From Rhodococcus sp. NBC_00297 (GTDB lineage: Bacteria; Actinomycetota; Actinomycetes; Mycobacteriales; Mycobacteriaceae): DNA of 64,000 bases. Below are positions 36,030 to 44,411 of this stretch, piece after piece (position 1 is the stretch's first letter; each line of letters begins with the position of its first letter). The stretch lies in assembly GCF_036173065.1 (NCBI RefSeq), contig NZ_CP108041.1:4281001-4345000 (forward strand), in the 5' to 3' direction. The translations under genes and the position numbers were made by a program. The notes under the pieces were generated by a model that saw nothing but the letters and a program-made list of their open reading frames with translations, did no database searches and was not told where the DNA came from.

Positions 36030-37529
36030 GTGACGCGCGCTCGGTGGTTCCTCGTCACGCTGGTGGGGGTGATGCTCGCGATCCTGCTGGGCGCGTGCGG
36101 GTCGTCCTCGGACGAGCCGTTGATCGACACGGTCACCGACAACGGTGTGCTCGTGGTCGGCACGGAGGGCACGTACAGCCCCTTCAGTTTCCAGGGGTCC
36201 GACGGTGACCTGACGGGGTACGACATCGACGTCGTCCGCGCGGTCGGGGAGAAACTCGGCGTACGCGTCGAGTTCGTCCAGACGCCGTTCGACTCGATCT
36301 TCGCCGGTCTCGAGTCCGGCCGGTTCGACCTCATCGCAAACCAAGTGACCGTCAACGACGAACGGCAGGCCAAGTACGACCTCTCGCGGCCGTACACCGT
36401 CTCCGAGGGCGAGATCGTCGCGCGGGCCGGGGACACGTCGATCACCTCGCTGGCGGATCTGGCCGGCCGGACCACGGCGCAGTCGTCGACGAGCAACTGG
36501 GCCGAGGTGGCCACCGACGCAGGCGCTCAGGTGCAGGCCGTCGAGGGATTCGTCCAGGCGGTGACGCTGGTCAAGGACGGCCGTGTCGACGCCACCGTCA
36601 ACGACTCGCTCGCCATCGCCGAGTACTTCGCGCAGACCGGGGACACGGGTGTCGCCGTCGCCGCCCAGACCGGAGACACCAGCCTGCAGGCCTTCGCCGC
36701 CCGCAAGGACAGCGGCCTGATGGAGCAGGTGAACACCGCGCTGGCGGAGCTGCAGGACGACGGCACGCTGGCGGCGGCCTCGGAGCGCTACTTCGGGTCC
36801 GACGTCGCGGTGCCGGATCCGCAGACCGCCGCGGCCACCGCCCCCACCGCCGAGGCAGGGGCCACCGAGTCGACTCAGGAACTGATCACCCGCAACCTGG
36901 TGCCGATGCTGAAGGCCACCGTCACCACGACGTTGCCGCTCACCGCGATCAGCTTCGTCATCGGTCTCGCGATCGCGCTGGCCGTGGCACTGGCCCGGAT
37001 CTCCTCGATCCGACCCCTGTCGCTGCTCGCGCGCTTCTACGTCTCGATCGTCCGCGGCACGCCGTTGCTGCTGCAGCTGTTCATCGTGTTCTACGCGTTG
37101 CCGCAGTTCGGGGTGGTCATCTCGCCGTTCCCGGCGGCGGTGGCGGCGTTCAGCATCAACGTCGGTGGGTACGCGGCCGAGATCGTGCGGGCCGCCATTC
37201 TCGGCGTGCCCAAGGGCCAGTGGGAGGCGGCCGAGACCATCGGCATGGGGTACCGCACCACGCTGCAGCGCATCGTCCTGCCGCAGGCGCTGCGCACCGC
37301 GGTGCCGCCGTTGTCCAACACGTTGATCTCGTTGGTGAAAGACACATCACTGGCGTCCACGATCCTGGTCACCGAGCTGCTCCGCGTGGCGCAGCTCGCG
37401 GCGGCCCCCACCTTCGACTTCTTCGCGCTCTACTCGGTGGCCGCGGTGTACTACTGGATCATCTGCATCGTCCTGTCCTCCGTGCAGGGCAGACTCGAGA
37501 CCCGACTGGACAGGTACGTGGCGCGATGA
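36030..37529 (+). CDS. Polar amino-acid-type ABC transporter: binding protein fused to permease
   Basis: A 499-residue two-domain lipoprotein. Residues 1-23 form a signal with lipobox LLGAC; residues about 30-265 are an SBP_bac_3 binding domain ([37 protein letters not shown]); a linker rich in Ala and Thr follows; residues about 290-495 are a BPD_transp_1 permease with [19 protein letters not shown], the [24 protein letters not shown] coupling loop and [14 protein letters not shown]. Start is a GTG 1 nt after deoA. The family normally carries amino acids; the neighbours suggest a role beside nucleoside salvage. Such fusions occur in Gram-positives. Confidence 0.88.
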   Translation: MTRARWFLVTLVGVMLAILLGACGSSSDEPLIDTVTDNGVLVVGTEGTYSPFSFQGSDGDLTGYDIDVVRAVGEKLGVRVEFVQTPFDSIFAGLESGRFDLIANQVTVNDERQAKYDLSRPYTVSEGEIVARAGDTSITSLADLAGRTTAQSSTSNWAEVATDAGAQVQAVEGFVQAVTLVKDGRVDATVNDSLAIAEYFAQTGDTGVAVAAQTGDTSLQAFAARKDSGLMEQVNTALAELQDDGTLAAASERYFGSDVAVPDPQTAAATAPTAEAGATESTQELITRNLVPMLKATVTTTLPLTAISFVIGLAIALAVALARISSIRPLSLLARFYVSIVRGTPLLLQLFIVFYALPQFGVVISPFPAAVAAFSINVGGYAAEIVRAAILGVPKGQWEAAETIGMGYRTTLQRIVLPQALRTAVPPLSNTLISLVKDTSLASTILVTELLRVAQLAAAPTFDFFALYSVAAVYYWIICIVLSSVQGRLETRLDRYVAR

Positions 37530-38302
37530 CCGAGAAGCCCTTGATCGAGGCGACGGGACTGCGGAAGTCGTTCGGCGACAACCACGTCCTGCAGGGAGTC
37601 GACTTCACCGCCGACCGCGGCACGGTCACCGTCGTCGTGGGTCCGTCGGGCTCCGGCAAGACCACGCTGCTGCGCGGGCTCAACGCGCTCGACCCGGTGG
37701 ACTCCGGCACCGTGCGCATCGGCGACGTGTCCGCGGACTTCGGTGAGCTGGCGTCGGCTCCGCGTGGCCGCGTCCGGTCGGCGACGGCAGCGCTGCGTGC
37801 ACAGAGCGGCATGGTGTTCCAGAGCCACAACCTGTTCCCGCACAAGACGGTGCTGCAGAACGTCGTCGAGGGTCCCGTGATCGTGCAGAAGCATTCGCGG
37901 GCGGAGGCCGAGGCGGCGGGCAGGGAACTGCTCGCGCAGGTCGGTCTCACCGGCAAGGAGGACCAGTACCCGTTCCAGCTGTCGGGTGGGCAGCAGCAAC
38001 GCGTCGGGATCGCCCGCGCACTCGCCCTGGCGCCCGAGCTCATGCTGTTCGACGAGCCCACCTCGGCGCTCGATCCCGAGCTCGTCGGCGAGGTGCTGTC
38101 GGTCATGAAGAACCTCGCGAGCGAGGGCTGGACCATGGTCGTGGTCACTCACGAGATCCGGTTCGCGCAGCAGGTGGCCGACCAGGTGCTGTTCGTCGAC
38201 GGGGGAGTCGTGGTCGAGAGAGGCACCCCCACCGATGTGCTGACGCACCCGGCGCAGGAGAGGACGCAACAGTTCCTCAAACGCATCCTCGACCCGCTGT
38301 AG
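37526..38302 (+). CDS. Polar amino-acid-type ABC transporter ATP-binding protein
   Basis: A 258-residue GlnQ-type ATPase: Walker [11 protein letters not shown]-loop [16 protein letters not shown], signature LSGGQQQR, Walker [13 protein letters not shown] and H-loop VVTHEIRFA. An insertion of about 15 residues ([15 protein letters not shown]) precedes the Q-loop, as in the cystine/TcyN-type subgroup. Its ATG overlaps the preceding fusion gene's stop (ATGA). Together the two genes make a complete importer. Confidence 0.92.
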   Translation: MTEKPLIEATGLRKSFGDNHVLQGVDFTADRGTVTVVVGPSGSGKTTLLRGLNALDPVDSGTVRIGDVSADFGELASAPRGRVRSATAALRAQSGMVFQSHNLFPHKTVLQNVVEGPVIVQKHSRAEAEAAGRELLAQVGLTGKEDQYPFQLSGGQQQRVGIARALALAPELMLFDEPTSALDPELVGEVLSVMKNLASEGWTMVVVTHEIRFAQQVADQVLFVDGGVVVERGTPTDVLTHPAQERTQQFLKRILDPL

Positions 38303-38332
38303 GCGAGGGGCGCGGGGCGCGGCCGCGAACAC

Positions 38333-38338
38333 TACAGT
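38333..38338 (+). promoter_or_regulatory. -10 box for a leaderless add transcript
   Basis: TACAGT lies exactly 6 nt before the add start codon at 38345, and no purine-rich ribosome-binding site is present (CGGGAC only). The arrangement matches leaderless starts of actinobacteria and recurs at several neighbours. Confidence 0.55.
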
Positions 38339-38344
38339 CGGGAC

Positions 38345-39481
38345 ATGGATGACGATCTGACGGTTGCTCCGGACAGCGCGGCACGACTGAGCGGTCCGGC
38401 ACCCCTGGACATGCAGAACATCGCCCGCGCGCCGAAGGCGTTGTTGCACGACCATCTCGACGGCGGGCTCCGGCCGTCGACCGTGCTGGAACTGGCGAGC
38501 GAGTGCGGGTACGACGGGCTTCCCGCGTCGGACGCGGAGAGTCTCGGCCGGTGGTTCCGCGACGCCGCCGACAGCGGCACCCTGGAGCTGTATCTCGAGA
38601 CGTTCGCGCACACCGTCGCCGTCATGCAGACGGCCGAGGGCCTGCAGCGCGTGGCGCGCGAGTGCGCCGAGGATCTGGCCGCCGACGGTGTCGTCTACGC
38701 CGAGGTGCGCTACGCGCCCGAGCAGCACCTGGAGAAGGGGCTGACACTGGACGAGGTGGTCGAGCACACCCTGGAAGGGTTCCGCCAGGGCGAGAGCGCC
38801 GCCCGTGCGGCCGGTCGACCCATCGTCATCGGATGCCTCCTCACCGCGATGCGGCATGCCGCGCGTTCCCGCGAGATCGCCGAACTGGCGGTCCGGTACC
38901 GCGACCAGGGTGTCGCGGGCTTCGACATCGCAGGCAAGGAAGCGGGCTTCCCCCCGAGCCGGCACCTCGACGCGTTCGAGTACATGCGTGCGAATAACGC
39001 GCACTTCACCATTCACGCCGGCGAGGCGTTCGGCCTGCCTTCCATCCACGAAGCGATCGCGTTCTGTGGCACGGACCGGTTGGGCCACGGTGTGCGCATC
39101 GTCGACGACATCACCACGAACGCCGACGGCGCCCGCGAACTCGGCCAGCTCGCGAACTACGTGCGAGACAAGCGCATTCCGTTGGAACTGTGCCCCAGCT
39201 CCAACGTCCAGACGGGCGCCGTGGCCAGCATCGAGGAGCACCCCTTCGACATTCTGGCCCGCTTACGGTTCCGCGTCACCGTGAACACGGACAACCGGTT
39301 GATGAGCGACACCTCGATGAGCAAGGAGATGTACCGGCTCGCCACGGCCTTCGGCTACGGGTGGTCCGACCTCGAGCGGTTCACCATCAATGCGCTGAAG
39401 TCGTCGTTCCTGCCGTTCGATCAGAGGTTGGCGTTGATCGACGACGTCGTGAAGCCTGGGTACCGGGTGTTGTTGGGGTAG
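38345..39481 (+). CDS. add: Adenosine deaminase
   Basis: A 378-residue zinc hydrolase converting adenosine and deoxyadenosine to inosine and deoxyinosine. Metal and active-site motifs are [10 protein letters not shown] (His-x-His; an Asp replaces the residue between the usual HVHLDG pair), HAGEAFG with the catalytic Glu, DRLGHGVRI and VNTDNRLMS. It lies 42 nt after the ABC ATPase gene, with its own probable -10. It completes the salvage set cdd-deoA-add. Confidence 0.95.
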   Translation: MDDDLTVAPDSAARLSGPAPLDMQNIARAPKALLHDHLDGGLRPSTVLELASECGYDGLPASDAESLGRWFRDAADSGTLELYLETFAHTVAVMQTAEGLQRVARECAEDLAADGVVYAEVRYAPEQHLEKGLTLDEVVEHTLEGFRQGESAARAAGRPIVIGCLLTAMRHAARSREIAELAVRYRDQGVAGFDIAGKEAGFPPSRHLDAFEYMRANNAHFTIHAGEAFGLPSIHEAIAFCGTDRLGHGVRIVDDITTNADGARELGQLANYVRDKRIPLELCPSSNVQTGAVASIEEHPFDILARLRFRVTVNTDNRLMSDTSMSKEMYRLATAFGYGWSDLERFTINALKSSFLPFDQRLALIDDVVKPGYRVLLG

Positions 39482-39512
39482 GGGTGACGAGCAGTCGCCG
39501 GACGACCGGGCC

Positions 39513-40400
39513 TCATGTCCGCGCAGGTGCGAGCACAATGTCGAACGTGACGCGGGACCACGTGTCGTCCCCGAGATCGCGCCCGTCCGGCGTGGGTGTG
39601 CCGGCCGGTTGCTCGACGAAGTCCTTGATCAGCGAGTCCTTCACGCCGAACACGGAATCCCGGTCCAGTAGCTCGTCTCCGCTCACGAAGATGTGAGTGA
39701 TCAACGTGCGTTTGCCGTCTGCGGTGACCATGAAGTGCAGGTGCGACGCGCGCATGGGTGATCGCCCGACGGCGTCGAGCATCCGGCCTACCGGGCCGTC
39801 GTGAGGAATGGGATACGGGGTCGGAGTGAGGCCCCAGAATGCGTATCGCCCCTCGGCGTCGGAGAACAGATGCCCGCGCGCAGCCACTCGTCCGTCGGAG
39901 TACTGCACGTCGTAGAAGCCGTCGTCGTCCGCTTCCCAGACTTCGATCCGCGCGTTCGGTACCGGCTTGCCGTCGGTGTCGGTCACGGTGCCCTCGACCC
40001 AACATGCCTGTCCCGGTGCGCCTCCGGAGATGTCACCGCCCGGGGGAGTGGCGGGTGCGTCGTCGACGAAGAAGGGCCCGAACACAGTCGCTTCCGTCTC
40101 GTGGGCGACGGCCTCGTTGTTGACCGTGACGGTCTGCATGGACGCACCGAAGACATCGGAGAGAAGAATGAATTCTTGTCGTTTGTCGTCGGTGATGTGC
40201 CCGACCCGAGTGAGGAACTCGATGGCGGTATTCCATTCCTCCTGAGTCAGGCGCACGTCACGTATGAAGGCGTGCAGGTGCTCGGTGAGCGACGTGAGCA
40301 CGTCTCGCAGCCGAGGATCGGGCGCGTCGGCGAAGCTGGCGACGACCTTGTCCGTCAGCTCGCGTTCTCTCTGCTGCTGTTCGATCGACGTTTCGGTCAT
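39513..40400 (-). CDS. Hydroxyquinol 1,2-dioxygenase
   Basis: A 295-residue intradiol dioxygenase that cleaves 1,2,4-trihydroxybenzene to maleylacetate. An N-terminal helical dimerisation domain is followed by the catalytic beta-sandwich. Fe(III) ligands are visible as Tyr in [13 protein letters not shown], Tyr in [12 protein letters not shown], and the two His of [12 protein letters not shown]. The neighbouring maleylacetate reductase picks hydroxyquinol rather than catechol as substrate, since catechol cleavage gives muconate and needs muconate-processing genes, absent here. It is the third gene of a minus-strand operon, overlapping the reductase by 4 nt (ATGA). Confidence 0.88.
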   Translation of the reverse strand: MTETSIEQQQRERELTDKVVASFADAPDPRLRDVLTSLTEHLHAFIRDVRLTQEEWNTAIEFLTRVGHITDDKRQEFILLSDVFGASMQTVTVNNEAVAHETEATVFGPFFVDDAPATPPGGDISGGAPGQACWVEGTVTDTDGKPVPNARIEVWEADDDGFYDVQYSDGRVAARGHLFSDAEGRYAFWGLTPTPYPIPHDGPVGRMLDAVGRSPMRASHLHFMVTADGKRTLITHIFVSGDELLDRDSVFGVKDSLIKDFVEQPAGTPTPDGRDLGDDTWSRVTFDIVLAPART

Positions 40401-41470
40401 CGGGTGGCCTCCAGATCCGTCGACGTTCCCGCCCATGCGTCATGCAACAGAGCGGTCAACGACTCGGCGGTCACCGGTCGCGGGTTGGACGGGGGGACCG
40501 CCTCGAGAACGAGGTTCGCGGCGTCCGGTAGGTCCTTCTCGTTCAGACCGTAATCGCGAAGCGCGCGAGGAGCATCGAGGTCGGCGCGAAGTGATGCCAG
40601 GCCTTCTACCGCTGTCGCCGTGGAGAGGGCGGCGGCGATGCGCCTCTCGGCAACCGGTGCGTAGGGAGCGTTGAACTCGAGTACGTGTTGCAGAACCACG
40701 GCGTGGGTCTGGGCATGAGGCATGTCGTACGCCCCACCGAGGACATGGCAGATCTTGTGGTGCAGACCCGAACCGGCCGAGGCGAATGCCACGGCCGACA
40801 GGTAGGCCCCGTACAGAGTCTGCTCGTGGCCGTCCTGACTCGTGGAGTCCCGCTTGATGTGTCGTAGTCCGCCCGACAGTGCGCTGATGGCCTCGACGGC
40901 CAGTGTCGAGTTGATCGGGTCGGCCCGCGGCGCCCACATCGAATCGATCGAATGTGCCAGGGCGTTGAGACCCGACGCGACGCTCAGCTCCACCGGAAGC
41001 GTGAGTAGCGACATGACGTCGTAGATGACGGTCGTGGGGAGAACCCGCGCGTCGACACCCGTCGTCTTCCGTGACGCCTCCGTCATGCCCCAGACGTTCG
41101 TGGCCTCGGATCCCGCATAGGTCGTCGGAATGGCGACAATCGGTATCCCGGTGGTGAGGGCCACCGCCTTGGCGAGGCCGGTGGTCGAACCGCCACCGAT
41201 ACTGACCAGGAGGTCGACGTCGTGGTCAGCGGCCGCGGCACGCGCCTTCTCGGCTTTCTCGACCGGAACATGCGGTGCGACGTCGGAGTACATCAACCGC
41301 GGGGTGATCGATCGACAAACCTCGACGGCCAACTCGGCCTCCGCGGGTCCGGCGATCACCATGACGGAGTTCGAGCGCAGTCGCTCGACCTCCGAGGCGA
41401 GGTTGGATGCAGCTCGTCCTGCGCCGAACAGAACTCGTTGAGCGAGTGTGTCGTGGTCGAACTCGAGCAC
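40397..41470 (-). CDS. Maleylacetate reductase
   Basis: A 357-residue iron-alcohol-dehydrogenase-fold enzyme reducing maleylacetate to 3-oxoadipate with NAD(P)H. Landmarks are [36 protein letters not shown] (cofactor), [48 protein letters not shown] (metal-site region). Start is GTG at 41470 with AGGAGG 7 nt before it; an open frame continues upstream through the NTF2-like gene on another frame and is rejected. It links hydroxyquinol ring cleavage to the 3-oxoadipate pathway. Confidence 0.9.
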   Translation of the reverse strand: MLEFDHDTLAQRVLFGAGRAASNLASEVERLRSNSVMVIAGPAEAELAVEVCRSITPRLMYSDVAPHVPVEKAEKARAAAADHDVDLLVSIGGGSTTGLAKAVALTTGIPIVAIPTTYAGSEATNVWGMTEASRKTTGVDARVLPTTVIYDVMSLLTLPVELSVASGLNALAHSIDSMWAPRADPINSTLAVEAISALSGGLRHIKRDSTSQDGHEQTLYGAYLSAVAFASAGSGLHHKICHVLGGAYDMPHAQTHAVVLQHVLEFNAPYAPVAERRIAAALSTATAVEGLASLRADLDAPRALRDYGLNEKDLPDAANLVLEAVPPSNPRPVTAESLTALLHDAWAGTSTDLEATR

Positions 41471-41499
41471 GGGTGCCTCCTGATGTCGTGGGAGTTCGG

Positions 41500-41901
41500 T
41501 CAGGATGCCGGTCGCGGCGTGGGCTGGTACGCCAGGAGAAGCCACGAGCCGTTCTCGCGCACCCACACGGCGATGCAGTTGTTGACCAGGTCCTTGTCCT
41601 TGCCGTTCGCAGTGATGCTCGCGTTCATCTCGCCGACCACGATCGCGGTGTCCCCGGACACCAGAACGTCGTCGGTGGGGTGGTCGATGCGGTGATAGAC
41701 GTAGAACCCGGATTCCACCTTCTCCAGATACGACGCTACGGAATCGCGGCTTCCGTCGGAGTGGGTGTACACGAGATCGGGGTGGCACAAGCTACGGAAG
41801 GTGTCGAAGTCACCGTCGACCACTGCCTGGTAGCGGCGGTCCTCGAGGTCGAGTATCTCGGCCTTGACCGTGTCGATGTCCAGTACCCGGGGTTCGGTCA
41901 T
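41500..41901 (-). CDS. NTF2-like (SnoaL/DUF4440) protein
   Basis: A 133-residue small alpha+beta-barrel protein: AEILDLEDRRYQAVVDGDFDTFRSL is the N-terminal helix pair, followed by HPDLVYTHSDGS, YHRIDHPTDDVLVSGDTAIVVGE and WVRENGSWLLLAYQPTP. The family includes scytalone dehydratase and ketosteroid isomerase, so acid-base catalysis such as dehydration or isomerisation is possible, and His and Asp residues are available in the pocket strands. Many members have no known activity. It is first in the operon with maleylacetate reductase and hydroxyquinol dioxygenase, under a good promoter, so a catalytic role upstream of hydroxyquinol is my inference. Confidence 0.75.
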   Translation of the reverse strand: MTEPRVLDIDTVKAEILDLEDRRYQAVVDGDFDTFRSLCHPDLVYTHSDGSRDSVASYLEKVESGFYVYHRIDHPTDDVLVSGDTAIVVGEMNASITANGKDKDLVNNCIAVWVRENGSWLLLAYQPTPRPAS

Positions 41902-41949
41902 GGGGTTCTCCTAGAAGTCGTGCGGCCGAAACGATGCCGATGGTTGTCG

Positions 41950-41978
41950 ACGTTATGGATCCGACCGACAAGTGTCAA
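41950..41978 (-). promoter_or_regulatory. Promoter of the hydroxyquinol operon
   Basis: On the minus strand TTGACA (41978-41973) and TAACGT (41955-41950) are separated by exactly 17 bp, a strong housekeeping-type match. The predicted start is about 40 nt upstream of the NTF2-like gene. GACAAGTGTC, a small palindrome at 41967-41976, covers the -35. Confidence 0.65.
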
Positions 41979-42116
41979 CTGTCACAGAACACCCGATTTC
42001 TGCTGCGTTCACCTCGCAGAGACAGGCCGACGATCTCCGTCGGCGACGAACAACTTCAGAAAACTGCACTACAGATGCCATACGAACTGGTGAGAGTGAC
42101 TGGTTACCCAAGCTCC

Positions 42117-42145
42117 TTGACAAGTGACTCAACGCACAGTTCAAT
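42117..42145 (+). promoter_or_regulatory. Promoter of the importer/dehydrogenase operon
   Basis: TTGACA (42117-42122) and TTCAAT (42140-42145) lie 17 bp apart, about 80 nt upstream of the permease start at 42232. GACAAGTGAC (42119-42128) overlaps the -35 and resembles the element at the divergent promoter. Confidence 0.65.
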
Positions 42146-42231
42146 CAGCACAGGACACGACATGCAGCGTTACTGGACACGCGTTCGTCGGAGCTCGACT
42201 CACTCACTCGCTCGATCAACGGAGACTTCTC

Positions 42232-43278
42232 GTGACATCAGACGATCAGTCGGGCACCGGCCCGCCGCCGGCCGGAGGACTTGTCAGGTCCGCCATGAGC
42301 GGACGCGCTCGGGGTGCTGTCGCGATAGGCATCGCCACGGTCGTGCTGTTCGTCATCAGCGCGATCGTGGCACCTCAAAGCGTCAGCGGTGGAGCCATTT
42401 CCGCGATGCTGCCCTTCGCGGCCATCCTGGCGGTCGTCGCCATCGGTCAGACGCTCGTCGTACAGCAGGGCGGTATCGACCTGTCCGTGCCGGGCGTCTT
42501 CTCGTTGTCCGTCGTCGTCGTCACCAAGGTGGCGAGCAGCGGGACGACGGGAGCGATCGTGATGGCACTGGTTGCAGCATTGGTCATCGCGGCGGGTGCC
42601 GGAGCAGTATCCGGTTTCGTCGTGGCGCGTTTCGACGTCGCTCCCATCGTGGCGACTCTCGGTGTCAACGCACTGTTGATCGGTGCCACCTGGGCGGTGT
42701 CCGGCGGAGCCGCTCGCCGTACCCCGAACGGTCTGTCCGACGTCATCGGATCCTCGTTCGCCGGCATTCCCGTGACCGTGCTGGTCGCAGTCGCTCTGAC
42801 CGTCGTCGTCGGACTGTTCGTGCGGCTCACACCGTCGGGACGCAAATTCGAAGCCGTGGGTGCCAGTCCCCGCGTCGCCACCGCCGCCGGCATCAGGCCG
42901 CTCGGATACACCCTGAGCGCGTACTCCGGCGCGGCGGTTCTCTACGCGATCGCCGGAATCCTGTTGACAGGCATCGTGAACACACCGGGCATCACCGAGG
43001 GCAACACGTATCTGCTGCCGTCCGTCGCCGCCGTGGTCCTCGGCGGTACGTCGCTCCTCGGGGGCAAGGGCAGCGTGCTCGCCTCCTTGATCGCAGCGCT
43101 CTTCTTCACCCAGGTCGACCGTCTCGCGTCGACCCTCGGGCTCAGCTACGGCTGGCAGATCGTGATCCAGGCACTCGCTCTGGGTCTCGGCGTGGCCTTC
43201 CACAGCGGTCTGAATCCCGGGGTCCTCCGCAGACGCCGCACCGAAACAGCACCACGAGATCTGGTGTCGTCCGAGTGA
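42232..43278 (+). CDS. Carbohydrate-class ABC transporter permease
   Basis: A 348-residue RbsC-like permease with the family run VVQQGGIDLSVPGVFSLSVVV and the distal VLGGTSLLGGKGSV, and about nine hydrophobic segments. I use GTG at 42232, which has GGAGA 8 nt in front; the frame is open further back but lies over the promoter. It heads the importer operon, so a permease gene comes before the binding-protein gene, an unusual order. It likely pairs with the permease domain fused to the ATPase encoded two genes on. Confidence 0.87.
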   Translation: MTSDDQSGTGPPPAGGLVRSAMSGRARGAVAIGIATVVLFVISAIVAPQSVSGGAISAMLPFAAILAVVAIGQTLVVQQGGIDLSVPGVFSLSVVVVTKVASSGTTGAIVMALVAALVIAAGAGAVSGFVVARFDVAPIVATLGVNALLIGATWAVSGGAARRTPNGLSDVIGSSFAGIPVTVLVAVALTVVVGLFVRLTPSGRKFEAVGASPRVATAAGIRPLGYTLSAYSGAAVLYAIAGILLTGIVNTPGITEGNTYLLPSVAAVVLGGTSLLGGKGSVLASLIAALFFTQVDRLASTLGLSYGWQIVIQALALGLGVAFHSGLNPGVLRRRRTETAPRDLVSSE

Positions 43279-43325
43279 CACGACCGACCGCCGAACCGCT
43301 CACCCGCAACTCGAGGACGAATGCG

Positions 43326-44411
43326 ATGACGTACAGAAACTCAGCCACCCGAGCACTGACGCTCGCCTGCGCCGTATCCATGGTGGCCGGCTGCTCGGTC
43401 GGCGGATTCGACACCGTGTCCGCCGACGAACCCCGGCCGACTTGGTGCGGCCCCGACTCCGCCATCATCGGCTTCGCCGACGGTAGCGGCGGAAACAGTT
43501 GGAAGAGAACCAACATCGAGGAGCTGAAGGACGAACTCGCCAAGTGCTCGTCGGTGACGGACTTCATCACCACGGACGCTCAGGGCGACACCCAGAAGGC
43601 GATCGCCGATATCAAGAGTCTCGGGGCCCAGGGCGTCGACGGCATGTTGGTGTTCCCCGATTCCGGTAAAGCGGTACTGCCCGCACTCCGCTACGAGTAC
43701 AAGTCGGGAGTCGCCGTGGTTCCGTACCGTGTCTCTCCCGGCGGCTCGGAGGGGTCGGAGTACACGACGTTCGTCGCCGCCGACTTCAACGAGATCGGCC
43801 GGATCTACGGTGAATGGCTGGTCGAGTCGTTGCCGAACGGTGAAGGCAACGTCCTCTTCCTCGGTGGTCCACCCGCGAACTCGCAGGATCTCGCGGAATA
43901 CGAGGGACTGCAGCAGGTTCTGGTCGATCATCCGGGAATCAAGCTGATCGGTGACCAGCCGTTCACAGTCACCAACTGGACTCCCGCAGAGACCCAGCAG
44001 GCTACGTCGACCATGCTGTCGCGCTTCCCCCAGATCGATGCGGTGATGACCGACTTCGCCGCCACCAGCATCTTGACCGCATTCCAACAGGCCGGTCGGC
44101 CACTGCCACTGTTGGCATCGGCGGATGTGAACGGATTGTCGTGCCAGTACGAGCAGTTGAAGGACGCGAATCCGGAGTTCCAGCTGTTGACCGTCACATC
44201 ACAGACCTACATGGTGCGACTGGCTGTGCAGCACGTGGTGGCGGAGGCCACCGGAGGAGTCGCTCCCGAGTCGAAGATCGACGTGCCGAGGGCCTTCGAG
44301 GACTCGATCAGCGGTACTCCCTCCGCACCCGTATGCGACCCGACACTCCCCGAGGATGCCCTCCTCTCCAGCTCGCTCGATCCGCAACGTATCGGAGAGG
44401 TACTCCAGTGA
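43326..44411 (+). CDS. Carbohydrate-class ABC transporter substrate-binding lipoprotein
   Basis: A 361-residue binding protein of the periplasmic-binding-protein-4 (RbsB-like) family. The signal peptide ends in lipobox VAGC (MTYRNSATRALTLACAVSMVAGC region), so it is membrane-anchored. The mature part has IIGFADGSGGNSWKRTNIEEL, TTDAQGDTQKAIADIKSLGAQGVDGMLVFP and DAVMTDFAATSILTAFQQAG. Compared with RbsB it has an extra Cys early in the mature chain. A GTG at 43275 overlapping the permease stop is an alternative start; ATG 43326 gives the better signal. Ligand unknown; the operon suggests a cyclic polyol or sugar. Confidence 0.87.
   Translation: MTYRNSATRALTLACAVSMVAGCSVGGFDTVSADEPRPTWCGPDSAIIGFADGSGGNSWKRTNIEELKDELAKCSSVTDFITTDAQGDTQKAIADIKSLGAQGVDGMLVFPDSGKAVLPALRYEYKSGVAVVPYRVSPGGSEGSEYTTFVAADFNEIGRIYGEWLVESLPNGEGNVLFLGGPPANSQDLAEYEGLQQVLVDHPGIKLIGDQPFTVTNWTPAETQQATSTMLSRFPQIDAVMTDFAATSILTAFQQAGRPLPLLASADVNGLSCQYEQLKDANPEFQLLTVTSQTYMVRLAVQHVVAEATGGVAPESKIDVPRAFEDSISGTPSAPVCDPTLPEDALLSSSLDPQRIGEVLQ

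Larger units (their letters stand above)
41902..42231. other. 330-bp divergent intergenic region
   Basis: This gap separates the hydroxyquinol operon from the importer operon. It holds two outward-facing housekeeping-type promoters (listed separately), each with the octamer GACAAGTG at its -35 (41967 and 42119). I see no convincing gene or RNA in the rest. Its base composition is less GC-rich than the flanking genes. Confidence 0.6.

Noticed and set aside
39513..40400. Catechol 1,2-dioxygenase as the identity of the intradiol enzyme
   Set aside because: The fold allows it, but the coupled maleylacetate reductase and lack of muconate cycloisomerase and muconolactone isomerase favour hydroxyquinol.
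41934..43325. Extension of the binding-protein frame by 464 codons upstream
   Set aside because: It runs through the promoter and the permease gene in another frame. The signal peptide and lipobox begin at 43326.
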